Assembly (NCBI RefSeq): GCF_029855125.1
Contig: NZ_CP123229.1
Coordinates: forward strand, 4,074,501-4,138,500
DNA: 64,000 nucleotides
Origin: Methylocapsa sp. D3K7
Lineage (GTDB): Bacteria; Pseudomonadota; Alphaproteobacteria; Rhizobiales; Beijerinckiaceae
Direction of reading: 5' to 3'
Part shown: positions 9,446-18,376 of the stretch, one piece after another
Position numbering within the stretch: the first letter of the stretch is position 1
Layout: each line of letters opens with the position of its first letter
Notes under the pieces: model-generated
Seen by the model: only the letters and a program-made list of their open reading frames with translations
Told to the model about the DNA's origin: nothing
The model's database searches: none
Translations under genes and position numbers: made by a program

Positions 9446-9757
9446 TTAGCTTCGATCCCGCCAGATTCGAGGCCGATAGATGTGTCGATCATCCGGAGAG
9501 CGGTTTATGATATTTTTGGGATGTTTTGGAGCCCGGTCGAAATTCAGAGTGAGCAATCCGATCACATAACCGATTTGCAAACACACGATGGAAACGGCGG
9601 TCTGGCAAAACAAAATTTGGAGCGTGCGCTCCGTGTGCGCCGGGTTGATCACAACAAAAGCGATGACAAGTCCAAACGCCGGAACAAGAACCGGCCACTT
9701 AAAGAATTTTCCTATGAATATTCCAAATAGGACGCTTCCAATGGCGAGCGTGCCCAT
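9446..9757 (-). CDS. Small integral membrane protein
   Basis: Unrecognised 103-aa protein. Three hydrophobic segments (about residues 3-17, 21-38 and 48-70) are followed by a basic, hydrophilic tail (RAPKHPKNIINRSPDDRH...). The ATG at 9757 follows a GGGAGG box (gggaggcctaaATG), good evidence of translation. The gene converges on tRNA-Val. Upstream, 9758-9897 is AT-rich and probably holds its promoter and that of holC. Confidence 0.65.
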   Translation of the reverse strand: MGTLAIGSVLFGIFIGKFFKWPVLVPAFGLVIAFVVINPAHTERTLQILFCQTAVSIVCLQIGYVIGLLTLNFDRAPKHPKNIINRSPDDRHIYRPRIWRDRS

Positions 9758-9897
9758 TTAGGCCTCCCAAGAACTATGAAGCGGTGATGTTCATTTTAAA
9801 TGATATGTGACTAAATTTAAATCATATTGCACTGCGAAATAAAATAATATGTCACTATTTACACCAAGGCAAGCTTCGCTGTTCATGAATTTGGCAA

Positions 9898-10356
9898 ATG
9901 ACTGAAATCTGGTTTTACCATCTCCAAAAGCAGCCGCTTGAGAAAGCGCTGCCGCAGCTTTTGGAGAAGTCCCTTGAAAAAGGCTGGCGCGCCGTCGTTC
10001 AGGCAAGGAGCGACGAGCGGCTCGACGCGCTTGATGCCTGGCTCTGGGCCTATTCGGATGCGAGTTTTCTGGCGCACGGCCGGGCCTCCGGCGGCGATGC
10101 CGAGTTGCAGCCCATTTACCTCACGACGGGACCCGAAAACCCCAATGGCGCCGCGCTGCGGATTTTCGTCGAAGGGGCGGAGATCGGGCCGGCGCTGGCG
10201 GATGCGGGCTACGCCCGCGCCATCTCGATCTTCGACGGCACCAATGAGGACGAACTTGCGCTCGCACGGGCGCAATGGAAGGAGCTGAAGGAGCGGGGGT
10301 TTCCGGCCACCTATTGGCAGCAAGGCGAGAACGGCCGCTGGGAAAAGAAGGCTTGA
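9898..10356 (+). CDS. holC: DNA polymerase III subunit chi
   Basis: Clamp-loader accessory subunit that links the polymerase to SSB. It has 152 aa, with the family start MTEIWFYHLQKQPLEKALPQLLEK, the RLDALDAWLWAY segment and FLAHG, and the C-terminal ATYWQQGENGRWEKKA. It is usually found after a leucyl aminopeptidase gene; here it stands alone, preceded by an AT-rich promoter region and followed 48 bp later by parS site B. Confidence 0.93.
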   Translation: MTEIWFYHLQKQPLEKALPQLLEKSLEKGWRAVVQARSDERLDALDAWLWAYSDASFLAHGRASGGDAELQPIYLTTGPENPNGAALRIFVEGAEIGPALADAGYARAISIFDGTNEDELALARAQWKELKERGFPATYWQQGENGRWEKKA

Positions 10357-10390
10357 GGCGCTGCCTGAAAATGTGACCGGCCGCGGCGCT

Positions 10391-10436
10391 CAATCGTACC
10401 AAAACGTTTCACGTGAAACACTTTTGTCCGATTGGG
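10391..10436. promoter_or_regulatory. parS: parS-type ParB binding site B with conserved flanks
   Basis: The core at 10405-10420, CGTTTCACGTGAAACA, is one base from the parS consensus. The left flank caatcgtaccaaa is identical to that of site A (2118-2130), and the right flank (tttgtccgattgg) is a mutated version of site A's arm, so the extended palindrome is imperfect here. Weaker similarity continues about 15 bp further (gctgaaaaccttacaag against gcttgaaatcctgcaag). The 312-bp gap 10357-10668 holds this site and, beyond it, no convincing gene. Confidence 0.88.
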
Positions 10437-10668
10437 GCTGAAAACCTTACAAGGCCGCATACGTCCGGCGGTGTGCGATAAGTGCGATGGCACGGTAAGC
10501 AAACTTCGCGCCGCTGGTGTCTCCTATTTGCTCGTGATTTTTGCACGGAGAAACCCCGACGGTTTTAACTGGCTTGTTTGCACGCGATGAGGGATACGTG
10601 TTTGTGAAAAGGAATGACATCACGCGCCATGCCACGGGCCTCTGCAAACTCTTAGTCTGGAGCTCTCT

Positions 10669-11922
10669 ATGGGCTCAATGATCCATCTCGCCGTCGGGCG
10701 GCTTGAGATTGATTGGGGGAAGAACAGCGGCTTCACCGATCACAGCCCTCTGTTCCAGCCGACCGATCTGGCGCGGGTCCCGTACTACTACGTCAATGAG
10801 GAGGGAAAAACCTATATCGACTCAACTGGCCAGGAGCGGTACGAGCTATTCGCCGAATTGAAAGACGGCATGTCAAAGCCGCTTGCCGAGGTTATCGACC
10901 GGATCGAGTTACTCGGCCACACGCTACAGCACTGCGAGCGCGAATTCAAATACCTTTCCGAGTTTAACAGTTTTGACGATCAACGCTTCACTTTCGAAGA
11001 GCTGAAGCTAGCATTGGTATCGATCGATGTGAACGCGATCTCAGCCGATTACGGCGAGATGGGGGAGGACTTCGGCAAGTTCTTCCGGCGCCAGCTCTGC
11101 GACCGCTTGGGCCTCGACGCAATAGCAAAAGATCCCGGCTATGCCAGGTATGATTGCAGCGAAGGTATGGAAAACCTGAGCGCCTATTCGGTTCTACGCC
11201 TCCTCGCCCTTAACCCAAAGGCCCTTAACTTGCCCGTGACATGGCAGTTTGCCGATATCGAAAATGGAGGATGGGCGGACCGGCGCGTGTTTGTTCGGCC
11301 CCTCGATCAGTCTAACCGATTCCTGATCGTGACCGAGGGCAGTTCGGACGCAAAGATTATACAGCACGCGTTCAAGCTGCTGAAACCGCACATCCCCGAC
11401 TTTTTCAACTTCGTGGACATGGAAGAGGGTTATCCATTTTCCGGTACGGGCAACCTATTCCGCTTTCTACAAGGTCTGTTCAGCATCTCGATCCGGAACA
11501 ATGTGGTCGTGATTTACGATAACGATGCGGAGGGCGTCGCCAATTACGAACGGAGCTGCGCGCTGAACGTGCCGGCCAACATGCTTATCTTAAAGTTACC
11601 AAACAGCCCCGCATTTGCCGAATTTGACACGCTCGGTCCGAACGGCCGGTACAAGGCCAATATCAACGGCTGCGCTGCGGCAATCGAATGCTACCTCGAT
11701 CTTGGCGCGATGCCACTCGTTCGCTGGACTAGCTTCAATAGCAGGACTGATACCTATCAGGGCGAACTAATAAACAAGACCGAATACATGCGCAGCTTTC
11801 TTGATCAGCGCGAGCGGGTCCAGGGCTACGACTACAGCCGGATCGAAGCCGTGTTAGACATGATCATCAACAACTGCGTTCATATGCGCGAGGCCATGTT
11901 GGACGAAACATTGGATGAGTGA
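10669..11922 (+). CDS. HEPN/Toprim-associated domain protein
   Basis: Protein of 417 aa resembling the HEPN/Toprim family: an N-terminal MGSMIHLAVGRLEIDWGKN-type module, a helical middle with an R-x5-H candidate HEPN RNase motif (R78...H84) and a C-terminal Toprim domain with the acidic Glu in VTEGSSD (E223, D227) and the D-x-D in VIYDNDAEG (D284, D286). HEPN domains are often metal-independent RNases; Toprim domains cut or prime nucleic acids using Mg2+. The combination is associated by sequence analysis with bacterial conflict systems, but the activity of this protein is inferred. The start has a GGAG box 9 nt upstream. It stands alone between parS site B and moaE, with no obvious partner. 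Confidence 0.75.
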   Translation: MGSMIHLAVGRLEIDWGKNSGFTDHSPLFQPTDLARVPYYYVNEEGKTYIDSTGQERYELFAELKDGMSKPLAEVIDRIELLGHTLQHCEREFKYLSEFNSFDDQRFTFEELKLALVSIDVNAISADYGEMGEDFGKFFRRQLCDRLGLDAIAKDPGYARYDCSEGMENLSAYSVLRLLALNPKALNLPVTWQFADIENGGWADRRVFVRPLDQSNRFLIVTEGSSDAKIIQHAFKLLKPHIPDFFNFVDMEEGYPFSGTGNLFRFLQGLFSISIRNNVVVIYDNDAEGVANYERSCALNVPANMLILKLPNSPAFAEFDTLGPNGRYKANINGCAAAIECYLDLGAMPLVRWTSFNSRTDTYQGELINKTEYMRSFLDQRERVQGYDYSRIEAVLDMIINNCVHMREAMLDETLDE

Positions 11923-12035
11923 CGAAAGCGGCGCCGTCCAGCAGAGTCCACTTTGAGGGCGGACCGCCGCTCAATAAACTGTTTCTGAATTCTGCCCAGA
12001 AATGGAAGATACTCCGGCCGCGCAACGACTGTTCC

Positions 12036-12500
12036 TTACCCCCGCCACTTCCGCGCAGCGGCTTGGTCTTGCTCTTTCGCCTCGATCCAATCGCCAGGGC
12101 CTTGTCCTGCGACATGCTGCTTCTTCCAGAACGGCGCTTCGGTCTTTAGATAATCCATCAAGAAAGACGCCGCCGCGAAAGCTTCTGTGCGATGTTTACT
12201 GGCCGTAATGGCGAGGACGATCGGCTCGCCTGGCTTGATCAGTCCGTAGCGGTGGATCGCGACAATGCCATCGAGCGGCCAGCGGGCGGCAGCCTCTCGG
12301 GCGACGCGGGTGATTTCCTCTTCCGCCATGCCGGGATAATGCTCGATTTCGAGCGCCGCAAGGGTGCCGCCTTCGTCGCGGCAGAGTCCGGTGAAGGTGA
12401 CGAGCGCACCAATATCGCGGCGGCCTTGCGTCAGTGGGGCGGCCTCGGCGGCGGCGTCAAAACTTTCTTTCTGGACGCGCACGATGATGCGGGCGCTCAT
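12036..12500 (-). CDS. moaE: Molybdopterin synthase catalytic subunit
   Basis: Inserts two sulfurs into cyclic pyranopterin monophosphate together with MoaD to form molybdopterin. It has 154 aa. Family motifs are LVTFTGLCRDEGG, LEIEHYPGMAEEEI, IHRYGLIKPGEPIV, the ASKHRTEAF segment and the catalytic-lysine region KTEAPFWKKQ. It is the last gene of uvrC-pgsA-moaD-moaE on the minus strand, 77 bp after moaD. Confidence 0.96.
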   Translation of the reverse strand: MSARIIVRVQKESFDAAAEAAPLTQGRRDIGALVTFTGLCRDEGGTLAALEIEHYPGMAEEEITRVAREAAARWPLDGIVAIHRYGLIKPGEPIVLAITASKHRTEAFAAASFLMDYLKTEAPFWKKQHVAGQGPGDWIEAKEQDQAAARKWRG

Positions 12501-12522
12501 GGCTGCGGCTTCCGTGTTTGGG

Positions 12523-12543
12523 TGCCCGGGTCAAGCCCGGGCA
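12523..12543. repeat. Short palindromic GC-rich repeat between moaD and moaE
   Basis: tgcccggg / cccgggca form a perfect 8-bp stem around tcaag. Sequences of this kind (cccgggtcaagcccgggcatgac) are dispersed in many alphaproteobacterial genomes, so this is probably a copy of a palindromic element rather than a dedicated terminator. Only one copy is in this window. Confidence 0.5.
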
Positions 12544-12577
12544 TGACGGCAGGGACCATGAAACAATAAGATTTGGT

Positions 12578-12829
12578 TTACCCCCCAGTCATCGGCGGAA
12601 AAAACGCGATCTCCCGCGCATTGCCGATGACGGCATCATGTTTGACATGAGTGCGGTCGAGCGCCGCGCGCGTCGTCTTGCGGCTGGCGAAGGCGGCGGC
12701 ATAGTTTTCCCCCTGGCCGCTCAGCCAGCCCATGAGATCGGCGACGGTCTTGATGTTTTCCGGCGGCGCGATCTCTTCCTCGGCCTTGCCGATACGTTCG
12801 CGCAGAAAGGCGAAATACAGTGCTCTCAT
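12578..12829 (-). CDS. moaD: Molybdopterin synthase sulfur-carrier subunit
   Basis: Ubiquitin-fold sulfur carrier of 83 aa. The C-terminal Gly-Gly (PPMTGG), which becomes the thiocarboxylate, is intact, and the N-terminal strand MRALYFAFLRERIGKAEEEI fits MoaD. It lies 25 bp downstream of pgsA and before moaE in the same orientation. The ATG at 12829 is favoured because it begins the first beta strand directly. Confidence 0.94.
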   Translation of the reverse strand: MRALYFAFLRERIGKAEEEIAPPENIKTVADLMGWLSGQGENYAAAFASRKTTRAALDRTHVKHDAVIGNAREIAFFPPMTGG

Positions 12830-12854
12830 GAGGGGACACTCTTAAGATCCGCGA

Positions 12855-13451
12855 TCACTCGCCGATCATTTCCTTCAATCCGGCCCGGAAATAATCCCAG
12901 CCGGTATAGAGCGTGAGAATCGCGGACACCCATAGGAGGACCAAGCCGGTTGTGGTGACGCCTTGGATAATCTGATCGCCGGACGGTCCCGCGATCAGAA
13001 AGCCGAGTGCCACGAGCTGCAGTGTGGTCTTCCATTTGGCGACATTGCTGACCGGGATCGAGACTTTCAGGTCGGCCAAAAACTCGCGCAGCCCCGACAC
13101 GAGAATTTCCCGGCAAAGAATAATGATCGCGGCGGTTAGCGAATAGCTGGCGATCGTATGGTCGGCAGCAAGCATCATCAGAACCGCCGAAACCAACAGC
13201 TTGTCGGCGATCGGATCGAGCATTTGGCCGATTCGCGATTGCTGTGACAAAGCGCGGGCCAAATAACCGTCGAGGAAATCGGTGATGCCGGCCGCGATGA
13301 AGATGCCGAGCGCCACCCAGCGCATCCAGGCGATCTCGGGCCAGAACAGGCAGCCCGCGACAACCGGTACGGCCGCGACCCGGCCATACGTCAGGAGGTT
13401 CGGCACGCTCCAGGTCAGGCCTGGGTTTCTTGCTAGTGTTGTGATCGCCAT
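12855..13451 (-). CDS. pgsA: CDP-diacylglycerol--glycerol-3-phosphate 3-phosphatidyltransferase
   Basis: Membrane enzyme making phosphatidylglycerophosphate for phosphatidylglycerol and cardiolipin. It has 198 aa and about five to six membrane segments. The CDP-alcohol phosphotransferase signature DG-x2-AR-x8-G-x3-D-x3-D is complete (from DGYLAR to DPIAD, about residues 61-83). It lies between uvrC and moaD, the common order in this class. Confidence 0.95.
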   Translation of the reverse strand: MAITTLARNPGLTWSVPNLLTYGRVAAVPVVAGCLFWPEIAWMRWVALGIFIAAGITDFLDGYLARALSQQSRIGQMLDPIADKLLVSAVLMMLAADHTIASYSLTAAIIILCREILVSGLREFLADLKVSIPVSNVAKWKTTLQLVALGFLIAGPSGDQIIQGVTTTGLVLLWVSAILTLYTGWDYFRAGLKEMIGE

Positions 13452-13545
13452 GGCCCGGAAAGCACCTTCTCGGAGGCTGCATCAAATCTCAACAAGGCTT
13501 TTCATGCTGTCATACCGGGCGCGCCTATAACGCACAAGGCCAGCA

Positions 13546-15621
13546 TTATCTGCCACGTTCGTGAAAAAAATCATAGACCCGCCGCGCCGTCGCGGCATTT
13601 ATTCCCGGAACTTTCTCAAAGTCCGGCAAAGCGGCCCGGGAAATCGCCTTGGCGGTGCCGAAAGCATGGAGCAAGGCACGTTTGCGCGCTGGGCCGATGC
13701 CTGGGATTTCGTCAAGCGGGCTTTGGGTGAACTCCTTTTTGCGGCGCGCCCGGTGGGTTCCGATCGCGAACCGATGCGCTTCGTCGCGCAGCCGCTGCAC
13801 GAAATAAAGGGCGGGATCGCGCGGCGACAGCTTGAACGGCTCCTTGTCCTCGACAAAGAAACTCTCGCGTCCCGCGTTGCGGTCAACCCCCTTGGCGATG
13901 GAGGCGACGGCCACGCCTGTAACGCCAAGCTCCTTCAAAATCGCCCGTGCCGCCTCGAATTGGCCTTTGCCGCCGTCGATCAGAATCAGGTCCGGACGAT
14001 CCGGAAACGGCGCCTCATCGGTGGGCGTCATTTCACGTGCAGCCTCGCCATTTGCGCCGGTTAGCACCTCGTTCACCTCTGGCATCGCGGCTTCGTCCTT
14101 CAGGAGCCGGGCAAAGCGCCGCCGCAAAACCTCACGCATCATGGCGTAATCGTCGCCCGGGGTGAGATCGAGGCTTTTGATATTAAACGTGCGATAATGC
14201 ATTTTCATGAAGCCGTCCGCGCCCGCGACAATCATCGCGCCGACTGCGTTCGTGCCCATGATATGCGAATTGTCATAGACTTCGATTCGCCGCGGCGCCC
14301 CGCTTAATCCGAAAGCGCTGCCAAGCGCGGCGAGGAGATGTGCCTGGGACGCGGTTTCCGACAATTTGCGTCCCAACGCGGCGCGGGCATTTTGCCCGGC
14401 CTGTTCCACGAGATCCTTTTTTTCTCCTTTTCGAGGAACGGCAATTTCAATGGCGCGGCGGGCGCGCTCGCGCAGGGCCTCTTCGAGGATCGCGCGATTT
14501 TCGATGTCATGGGATAGCAGAATAAGACGCGGCGGTGGAGTATCTGCATAAAATTGCGCGACAAAGGCATCCAGGACCTCGCCCGGCGAGAGACTTTTGT
14601 CGGCGCGTGGAAAATAGGCGCGATTGCCCCAGTTCTGAAACGTCCGGAAGAAAAAAACCTCCACACAAAACTGCCCGGCTTGCTCGGCGATGGCGAACAC
14701 ATCCGCCTCTTCGACGGTCTTTGGATTGATCCCCTGGGCGCCCTGAATGGCGGAGAGCGCCGCGATCCGGTCCCGCAACCGGGCGGCGCGCTCGAATTCC
14801 ATGAGGTTCGCGGCCTCCGTCATTTCCGCCGCAAGACGCTCGCGGACAGTCCGGCTTTTGCCCGACAGAAAATCGCGCGCCTCGCGCACGAGGTTCTCAT
14901 ATTCCGCCAGCGCGATTTCTCCGGTGCAAGGCGCCGAGCAGCGCCTGATTTGATAGAGCAAACAGGGACGGGTGCGATTGGCGTAAAAACTATCCGAGCA
15001 GGACCGCAACAGGAAGGCGCGTTGCAAGGCGTTCAACGTGCGATTGACCGCCAAGACGCTGGCGAAGGGGCCAAAATAGTCGCCTTTTTGATTGCGCGCG
15101 CCCCGATGCTTGGTAATTTGCGGCGCGGCGTGATCGCCGGTGAGCAGAATATAGGGAAAGGACTTGTCGTCGCGCAACAACACATTGAAACGCGGCTTCA
15201 GTTGCTTGATGAGGTTGATCTCAAGCAGCAGCGCCTCTGTCTCGGTTGCGGTCGAGACGAACACCATCGAGACGGTAAGGCCGATCATCCGGGCGATGCG
15301 GGTGGTTTGGCCGGACGCCCGCATGTAGCTGGCGATCCGCTTGCGGACATTTTTTGCTTTGCCGACATAGAGAACTTCGTGTCCGGCGCCGATCATCCGG
15401 TAGACGCCAGGGCCGGCCGGCGCATGTTCCCAAAATTGCCGGATGACTGCCGGGCCATGCAGAATCTGGCTGTCGTCATCGCCGTTCACGGAGGCTTGAT
15501 CGAAACCGGAACACCCATCTGTCTGGTTTGTGGCTAAGGTTTCGGCTTGTGCGTCCGCGATGCCGGCAACGCTGCTCGCTGTTCCGCCTGGGCTTGATCC
15601 GTTTTTTTGCACACGCGACAT
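13546..15621 (-). CDS. uvrC: Excinuclease ABC subunit C
   Basis: Dual-incision nuclease of nucleotide excision repair, 691 aa. The N-terminal GIY-YIG domain ([26 protein letters not shown], about residues 73-98) makes the 3' cut; a UvrB-interaction segment and the RNase-H-like domain ([26 protein letters not shown]) follow; the C-terminal tandem HhH has [13 protein letters not shown] and [12 protein letters not shown]. About 60 residues of low-complexity sequence precede the GIY-YIG domain, so a start further downstream is possible. First gene of the uvrC-pgsA-moaDE run. Confidence 0.96.
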   Translation of the reverse strand: MSRVQKNGSSPGGTASSVAGIADAQAETLATNQTDGCSGFDQASVNGDDDSQILHGPAVIRQFWEHAPAGPGVYRMIGAGHEVLYVGKAKNVRKRIASYMRASGQTTRIARMIGLTVSMVFVSTATETEALLLEINLIKQLKPRFNVLLRDDKSFPYILLTGDHAAPQITKHRGARNQKGDYFGPFASVLAVNRTLNALQRAFLLRSCSDSFYANRTRPCLLYQIRRCSAPCTGEIALAEYENLVREARDFLSGKSRTVRERLAAEMTEAANLMEFERAARLRDRIAALSAIQGAQGINPKTVEEADVFAIAEQAGQFCVEVFFFRTFQNWGNRAYFPRADKSLSPGEVLDAFVAQFYADTPPPRLILLSHDIENRAILEEALRERARRAIEIAVPRKGEKKDLVEQAGQNARAALGRKLSETASQAHLLAALGSAFGLSGAPRRIEVYDNSHIMGTNAVGAMIVAGADGFMKMHYRTFNIKSLDLTPGDDYAMMREVLRRRFARLLKDEAAMPEVNEVLTGANGEAAREMTPTDEAPFPDRPDLILIDGGKGQFEAARAILKELGVTGVAVASIAKGVDRNAGRESFFVEDKEPFKLSPRDPALYFVQRLRDEAHRFAIGTHRARRKKEFTQSPLDEIPGIGPARKRALLHAFGTAKAISRAALPDFEKVPGINAATARRVYDFFHERGR

Positions 15622-15968
15622 GATTTGGATTTAGGCTCCAGCTCCGAATGGTTCAACAGAGAGTTCCAAAATCGGTTTTCGCCGCCGCGCGGGACCGAGA
15701 CATCGCCACGCTGGTCCGCGCGTCCTTGACGGGACGGCCGGGCGTGTCCGTGTCTTCCGGTCAGATTGATCAGAGAAGATTACGGTAGGATGCAGCGGCA
15801 TACACTCTGCATGAGCGTGGCCAATCGAGCGATATATGGGATATCCCGCTCAGCTGGCGTTTCTCATGAAATACTCTGCGGAAGGCCAAAGTGCAGAGAG
15901 CGCGCGGTCGAATTGCAAGGCAATAATGAGATGTCAATCGCGTGACGATCTCGTACGGAGAGCACCAA
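15622..15968. other. Intergenic region, uvrC / glycosyltransferase
   Basis: 347 bp between two divergent genes. No credible gene on either strand. It contains a perfect 10-bp palindrome gggatatccc (15838-15847) bracketed by gagcg/cgctc, about 120 bp before the glycosyltransferase start; an operator role is possible but unsupported. Base composition becomes more AT-rich toward the right end. Confidence 0.35.
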
Positions 15969-17012
15969 ATGAACAAACTGAAGTGGGTCATTTTAATAAT
16001 CTACGCTTCATCGATGGCACTCTTGCGCATCCTAAAGCTTGGCGTTTTAAGTTATACGCCAATCAAGAAGCATATTTTCATTTCAGTTTGGTTCGGTGGT
16101 CTCGCGAACAATATTATACAATTGGCACAAGCTGAATATCTCGCAAAACGGTTTGGTTTTACCCTCCATGTGCCTGCGCATCAGTTTTTGAAGGTTGGGC
16201 AGAAATATAATCTGCATGAGATCAAACCGGTATCAGAGCAAAGACCGTATTTTCCGTCTACCCCTTCAACAGTCATTCTTGACTTACTCACTGAGCCAGA
16301 AACTCCTCTCCCGGAATATGGGTTTTTTAGGCGAATGTTCTGGCGGTTCGACATCCTACCGCTGTCTCCCGATATGGCGGATTACCGGCGGGTGCTGAGA
16401 CAGGATCTCTTTCCGGTCATTCCTCATCGCGACGATGATCTCATCAAGGATGATACTTTGGTGATCCATATGAGATCAGGAGATGCTTTTTGGGAGGATT
16501 TAACAAAGCTTCACAAAGGCTATATTCAGCCTCCCTTGAGCTTTTATTTGGAGATCATAGATAAATTTGAGTTTAAAGATATTGTTGTTGTTACACAGGA
16601 TGATTTCAAAAATCCGTGTATCAATGAATTAAAAAGGCTCCGCCCAGAGATCAGGATTCAAACATCCGACCTGCAAGCTGATATCAGTACGATTATGAGT
16701 GCGAGACATTTGGCCGTCGCCCATAGCTCATTTTCCTTATGTCTCGGACTGGCGTCTGACAAGCTTAAGCAAATGTTTGTGCCGCAATTCGATATGACCA
16801 ACAAGTTCAACTATACGAGAGCGCCATTCTGGCCGAACATTTACAAATATGCTTTTGTCGCGAAAACACCGCTCTCGCATTTTCGCAATTTGGACTGTGA
16901 CGTCCGCCTCGTCAAAGTCAGTGATTATGTACCGATCGGGGCTTGGATAAATACACCCGAGCAGCGGAGCTTAATGATTTCGCATTCGCGGAATTCGATT
17001 GCTTTCAGATAA
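15969..17012 (+). CDS. Probable fucosyltransferase-like glycosyltransferase
   Basis: Protein of 347 aa. An N-terminal hydrophobic helix (VILIIYASSMALLRIL) suggests membrane anchoring. The centre has LVIHMRSGDAFW, resembling the H-x-R-x-GD nucleotide-sugar motif of the alpha-1,2/alpha-1,6 fucosyltransferase superfamily, followed by a Rossmann-like strand DIVVVTQDD and an S-S-F-S-L-C-L-G-L-A-S segment resembling their C-terminal motif. The donor and acceptor are unknown. The ATG at 15969 has GGAG 8 nt upstream and is preferred over 15942. The gene is visibly more AT-rich than its neighbours and has no polysaccharide genes next to it, suggesting horizontal gain. Confidence 0.6.
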   Translation: MNKLKWVILIIYASSMALLRILKLGVLSYTPIKKHIFISVWFGGLANNIIQLAQAEYLAKRFGFTLHVPAHQFLKVGQKYNLHEIKPVSEQRPYFPSTPSTVILDLLTEPETPLPEYGFFRRMFWRFDILPLSPDMADYRRVLRQDLFPVIPHRDDDLIKDDTLVIHMRSGDAFWEDLTKLHKGYIQPPLSFYLEIIDKFEFKDIVVVTQDDFKNPCINELKRLRPEIRIQTSDLQADISTIMSARHLAVAHSSFSLCLGLASDKLKQMFVPQFDMTNKFNYTRAPFWPNIYKYAFVAKTPLSHFRNLDCDVRLVKVSDYVPIGAWINTPEQRSLMISHSRNSIAFR

Positions 17013-17044
17013 TCCGCCAGCGCTCAAACCGGTGCCCCGCGCGC

Positions 17045-18238
17045 TTAAAGCGGCAGCCGGATGGTGGCGATCGCAAGCGATGCGATTCCCTCCTCGCGGC
17101 CGGTAAATCCCAAGCGCTCGGACGTAGTCGCCTTGATGGCGACCCGCTCGAGCGGAATATCGACAATCCTCGCGATGCTGGCGCGGATTTCGTCGCGGTG
17201 CGGTCCGAGCTTTGGCCGTTCGCAGACGACCGTGGCGTCGATATGCGCAATGGCGCCGCCCCGCGCGCGAACCTTGACGGCCGCGGCCGCGAGAAAAATC
17301 TTGGAGGCCGCCCCGCGCCATTGCGGATCGCTCGGCGGGAAATGGCTGCCAATATCGCCCTCCGCCAAGGCGCCCAGCAAGGCATCGGTGATCGCATGGC
17401 TTAAGACATCGGCGTCGGAGTGGCCGACAAGTCCATGGTCATGCGCTATTTTTAAGCCTCCCAGCCAGACATGATCGCCAGGCCCAAATGCGTGCACATC
17501 ATAGCCTTGCCCGGTTCTGATATCGACGAGGCCGCGAAGCAGCTGCATTTCGGCCGTGCGCAGATCCTGCATGGTTGTCACCTTCATGTTCGCGTCCTCG
17601 CCGGCGAAGACATGGACGCGATGGCCCGCCCATTCGGCGACGGCGGCATCGTCGGTCAGATCCAAGATCCCCTTGGCTGCGGCGGCCCGGTGGGCGGCAA
17701 GTATGAGTTCGAAACGGAAAGCTTGCGGTGTCTGCACCGCCCGCAACCCTCGTCTTGGCGGCGTTGCTGTGACAAAGCCCTCCGCGTCGATCTCCTTAAT
17801 TGTATCGGAAACCGTCGCGCCTGGAACGGCGGCACCGTAGGATTTTGCAGCGGCGACCGCGCTGGTAACTAATGTATCACTTACGAATAACCGCGCAGCA
17901 TCATGAATAAGAATGAGTTCTGGCTCAGGCACTTGCCCGGCAGCCGCTTCCAGCCCTAAGCGGACACTCGCCTGCCTTGTGGCCCCGCCAAAGACGGGGC
18001 GGCGAAGCTGGGAGGGTGCCTGAGAACTGGCCGCGCTGCTTTCATAAAGGTCGAGATCATCCTTGTGGATGACGGGGATAATTGCGGCGCCGGGCGCCGC
18101 CCGCATTAATGCGTCCAATGTATGCCCCAGCAGTGGTTTGCCCGCCAGTTTTCTATATTGCTTGGGAATTCCGTCTCCCGCGCGCGAACCTCTCCCCGCC
18201 GCGACGACGATAATCGCAAAATCCGATCTTGTATTCAT
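17045..18238 (-). CDS. ispDF: Bifunctional IspD/IspF enzyme of the MEP pathway
   Basis: Fusion of 397 aa: 2-C-methyl-D-erythritol 4-phosphate cytidylyltransferase (about residues 1-230; VVAAGRGSRAGDGIPKQY nucleotide loop, VQTPQAF) joined to 2-C-methyl-D-erythritol 2,4-cyclodiphosphate synthase (about 235-397; RTGQGYDVHAFGPGD zinc site, GHSDADVLSHAITDALLGA). The fusion is common in alphaproteobacteria. The ATG at 18238 begins just before the first strand; a longer frame from 18358 adds a basic, non-conserved stretch that overlaps the dusB promoter. It is divergent from dusB and convergent with the glycosyltransferase gene. Confidence 0.95.
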   Translation of the reverse strand: MNTRSDFAIIVVAAGRGSRAGDGIPKQYRKLAGKPLLGHTLDALMRAAPGAAIIPVIHKDDLDLYESSAASSQAPSQLRRPVFGGATRQASVRLGLEAAAGQVPEPELILIHDAARLFVSDTLVTSAVAAAKSYGAAVPGATVSDTIKEIDAEGFVTATPPRRGLRAVQTPQAFRFELILAAHRAAAAKGILDLTDDAAVAEWAGHRVHVFAGEDANMKVTTMQDLRTAEMQLLRGLVDIRTGQGYDVHAFGPGDHVWLGGLKIAHDHGLVGHSDADVLSHAITDALLGALAEGDIGSHFPPSDPQWRGAASKIFLAAAAVKVRARGGAIAHIDATVVCERPKLGPHRDEIRASIARIVDIPLERVAIKATTSERLGFTGREEGIASLAIATIRLPL

Positions 18239-18342
18239 GAACGCCCAATGACCTCCGATGCGGGGACGAAACCTCTTCCTCTTGCGTTTTACGGCCGGCG
18301 TCAATTTTTCCCGCTTTGACGACAGAATGAGCAATTTCCTCG

Positions 18343-18370
18343 TTGCCGCATCGCACAATATGATTATAAT
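18343..18370 (+). promoter_or_regulatory. Sigma-70-type promoter of dusB-ntrB-ntrC
   Basis: TTGCCG (18343-18348), a 16-bp spacer and a perfect TATAAT (18365-18370). The dusB ATG begins at 18377, 6 nt after the -10 box, where transcription would normally start. No ribosome-binding sequence fits between them, so this promoter would give a leaderless mRNA. Confidence 0.6.
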
Positions 18371-18376
18371 GTAAGC

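Noticed and set aside
10447..10647. 66-aa minus-strand frame upstream of the HEPN/Toprim gene, considered as a gene remnant
   Set aside because: No family could be recognised and no ribosome site is evident; kept as non-coding.
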